A stretch of 64,000 bases of DNA from Tetrahymena elliotti 4EA (taxonomy: Eukaryota > Ciliophora > Oligohymenophorea > Hymenostomatida > Tetrahymenidae). The stretch lies in the NCBI GenBank assembly GCA_000231825.2, contig JH720314.1, positions 1,165,684 through 1,229,683 on the forward strand, in the 5' to 3' direction. The notes beneath the pieces are model-generated. The model ran no database searches, had not been told where the DNA came from, and was given only the letters and a program-made list of their open reading frames with translations. Shown here piece after piece: positions 63,687 through 64,000 of the stretch; position 1 is the first letter of the stretch; every line of letters starts with the position of its first letter. Made by a program: the position numbers and the translations under genes.

Positions 63687-63758
63687 AGCAGGGTGGCGAA
63701 GTGGAATCGCGTTGGGCTCATAACTCAAAGGTCGGAGGATCGAAACCTCTCTCTGCTA
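63687..63758 (+). tRNA. initiator tRNA-Met (CAT), copy 1
   Basis: A 72-nt cloverleaf without intron. The acceptor AGCAGGG pairs with CTCTGCT (one G-T), followed by discriminator A. The anticodon stem is TTGGG/CTCAA with loop CTCATAA, so the anticodon is CAT. The T arm is GGAGG/CCTCT with loop ATCGAAA. The A1:T72 pair and the A at position 54 (ATCG instead of TTCG) are eukaryotic initiator features, and the sequence closely parallels other eukaryotic tRNA-iMet genes. It is followed downstream by a poly-T-containing stretch. Confidence 0.95.
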
Positions 63759-63928
63759 ATTATTTTTATTATACATAAATATTTGAAATAATATTTTAGA
63801 AATTCATATTTTGAGTTAAAAATAAAAAAATGGTGTTTTTAAAACAAGGTTTATATTTGGATTATAATTAGTTTGATTTAAAATTTGAATGACCTGGGTC
63901 TTATTTTTTATTTAAGTATTTCAAGTCT

Positions 63929-64000
63929 AGCAGGGTGGCGAAGTGGAATCGCGTTGGGCTCATAACTCAAAGGTCGGAGGATCGAAACCTCTCTCTGCTA
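63929..64000 (+). tRNA. initiator tRNA-Met (CAT), copy 2
   Basis: Identical to copy 1 over all 72 nt, on the same strand, exactly 242 bases downstream, and ending at the last base of the window. Its downstream terminator lies outside. The identity and shared upstream flank show a recent tandem duplication. Confidence 0.95.

Larger units (their letters stand above)
63634..64000 (+). repeat. 242-bp tandem repeat carrying tRNA-iMet
   Basis: The tRNA plus about 50 bases of upstream sequence (TTTGAATGACCTGGGTCT and following) occur twice at an offset of 242. The upstream block differs at only a few positions between copies, while the 3' spacer cannot be compared because the window ends. More copies may follow beyond the edge. 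Confidence 0.85.

Overview
This window is AT-rich nuclear DNA from an oligohymenophorean ciliate, most likely the macronuclear genome of a Tetrahymena close to T. thermophila. Long, clearly homologous proteins (PP2C, mitotic cyclin, CWC22, eIF4E, GH19 chitinase, bZIP) can only be read if TAA and TAG are glutamine and TGA is the only stop. Introns are short, very AT-rich GT-AG introns, and the spacers between genes are almost pure A/T with runs of A or T. Standard-code open frames in this window are therefore nearly all fragments or shadows. Every boundary given here was re-read with the ciliate code by eye, and intron positions were inferred from frame continuity and GT-AG ends.

Layout, left to right: a truncated Q/N-rich protein (minus, 1-375); a WD40 protein (plus, 1259-2898); an acidic coiled-coil protein (plus, 3747-6206); a PP2C phosphatase with a very long Q/N-rich leader (minus, 7383-11195); a protein with two cyclic-nucleotide-binding-like domains (minus, 12457-15552); a Tc1/mariner-type helix-turn-helix gene (plus, about 16212-16913) with a small divergent frame beside it; a short Cys-rich protein (minus, 17532-17996); an arrestin-fold protein (minus, 19147-20310) and an unrecognised acidic protein (minus, 20915-21985). 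A gene-poor stretch follows (22.0-25.9 kb), then an unrecognised secreted protein (plus, from 25864), a GH19 chitinase (minus, 28649-29773), and decayed material: a kelch-like remnant (31.4-31.6 kb) and a tandem array of broken leucine-rich-repeat exons (32.15-32.9 kb).

The right half is richer in genes: an unrecognised protein (36371-37972), a class II-like eIF4E (38972-40128), a bZIP factor (40963-43683), a frameshifted membrane-protein relic (44300-45231), a B-type cyclin (47765-49928), a Cep70-like coiled-coil protein (51165-53146), a coiled-coil/jacalin-like/poly-Q protein (minus, 53499-56700), the splicing factor CWC22 (minus, 57291-59913), and a Cys-rich, probably GPI-anchored surface antigen whose reading frame is broken twice (minus, 60893-62197). 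The window ends in two tandem initiator tRNA-Met genes carried on a 242-bp repeat.

There is no operon-like organisation; each gene appears to be an independent unit. Several genes concern gene expression (CWC22, eIF4E, bZIP, tRNA-iMet) and the cell cycle or centrosome (cyclin B, Cep70-like), but no shared system is evident. The most interesting material is the decaying or mobile-derived DNA: the mariner-type HTH gene retained in what looks like macronuclear sequence, the LRR exon array, and the antigen gene with two mutually compensating frameshifts.
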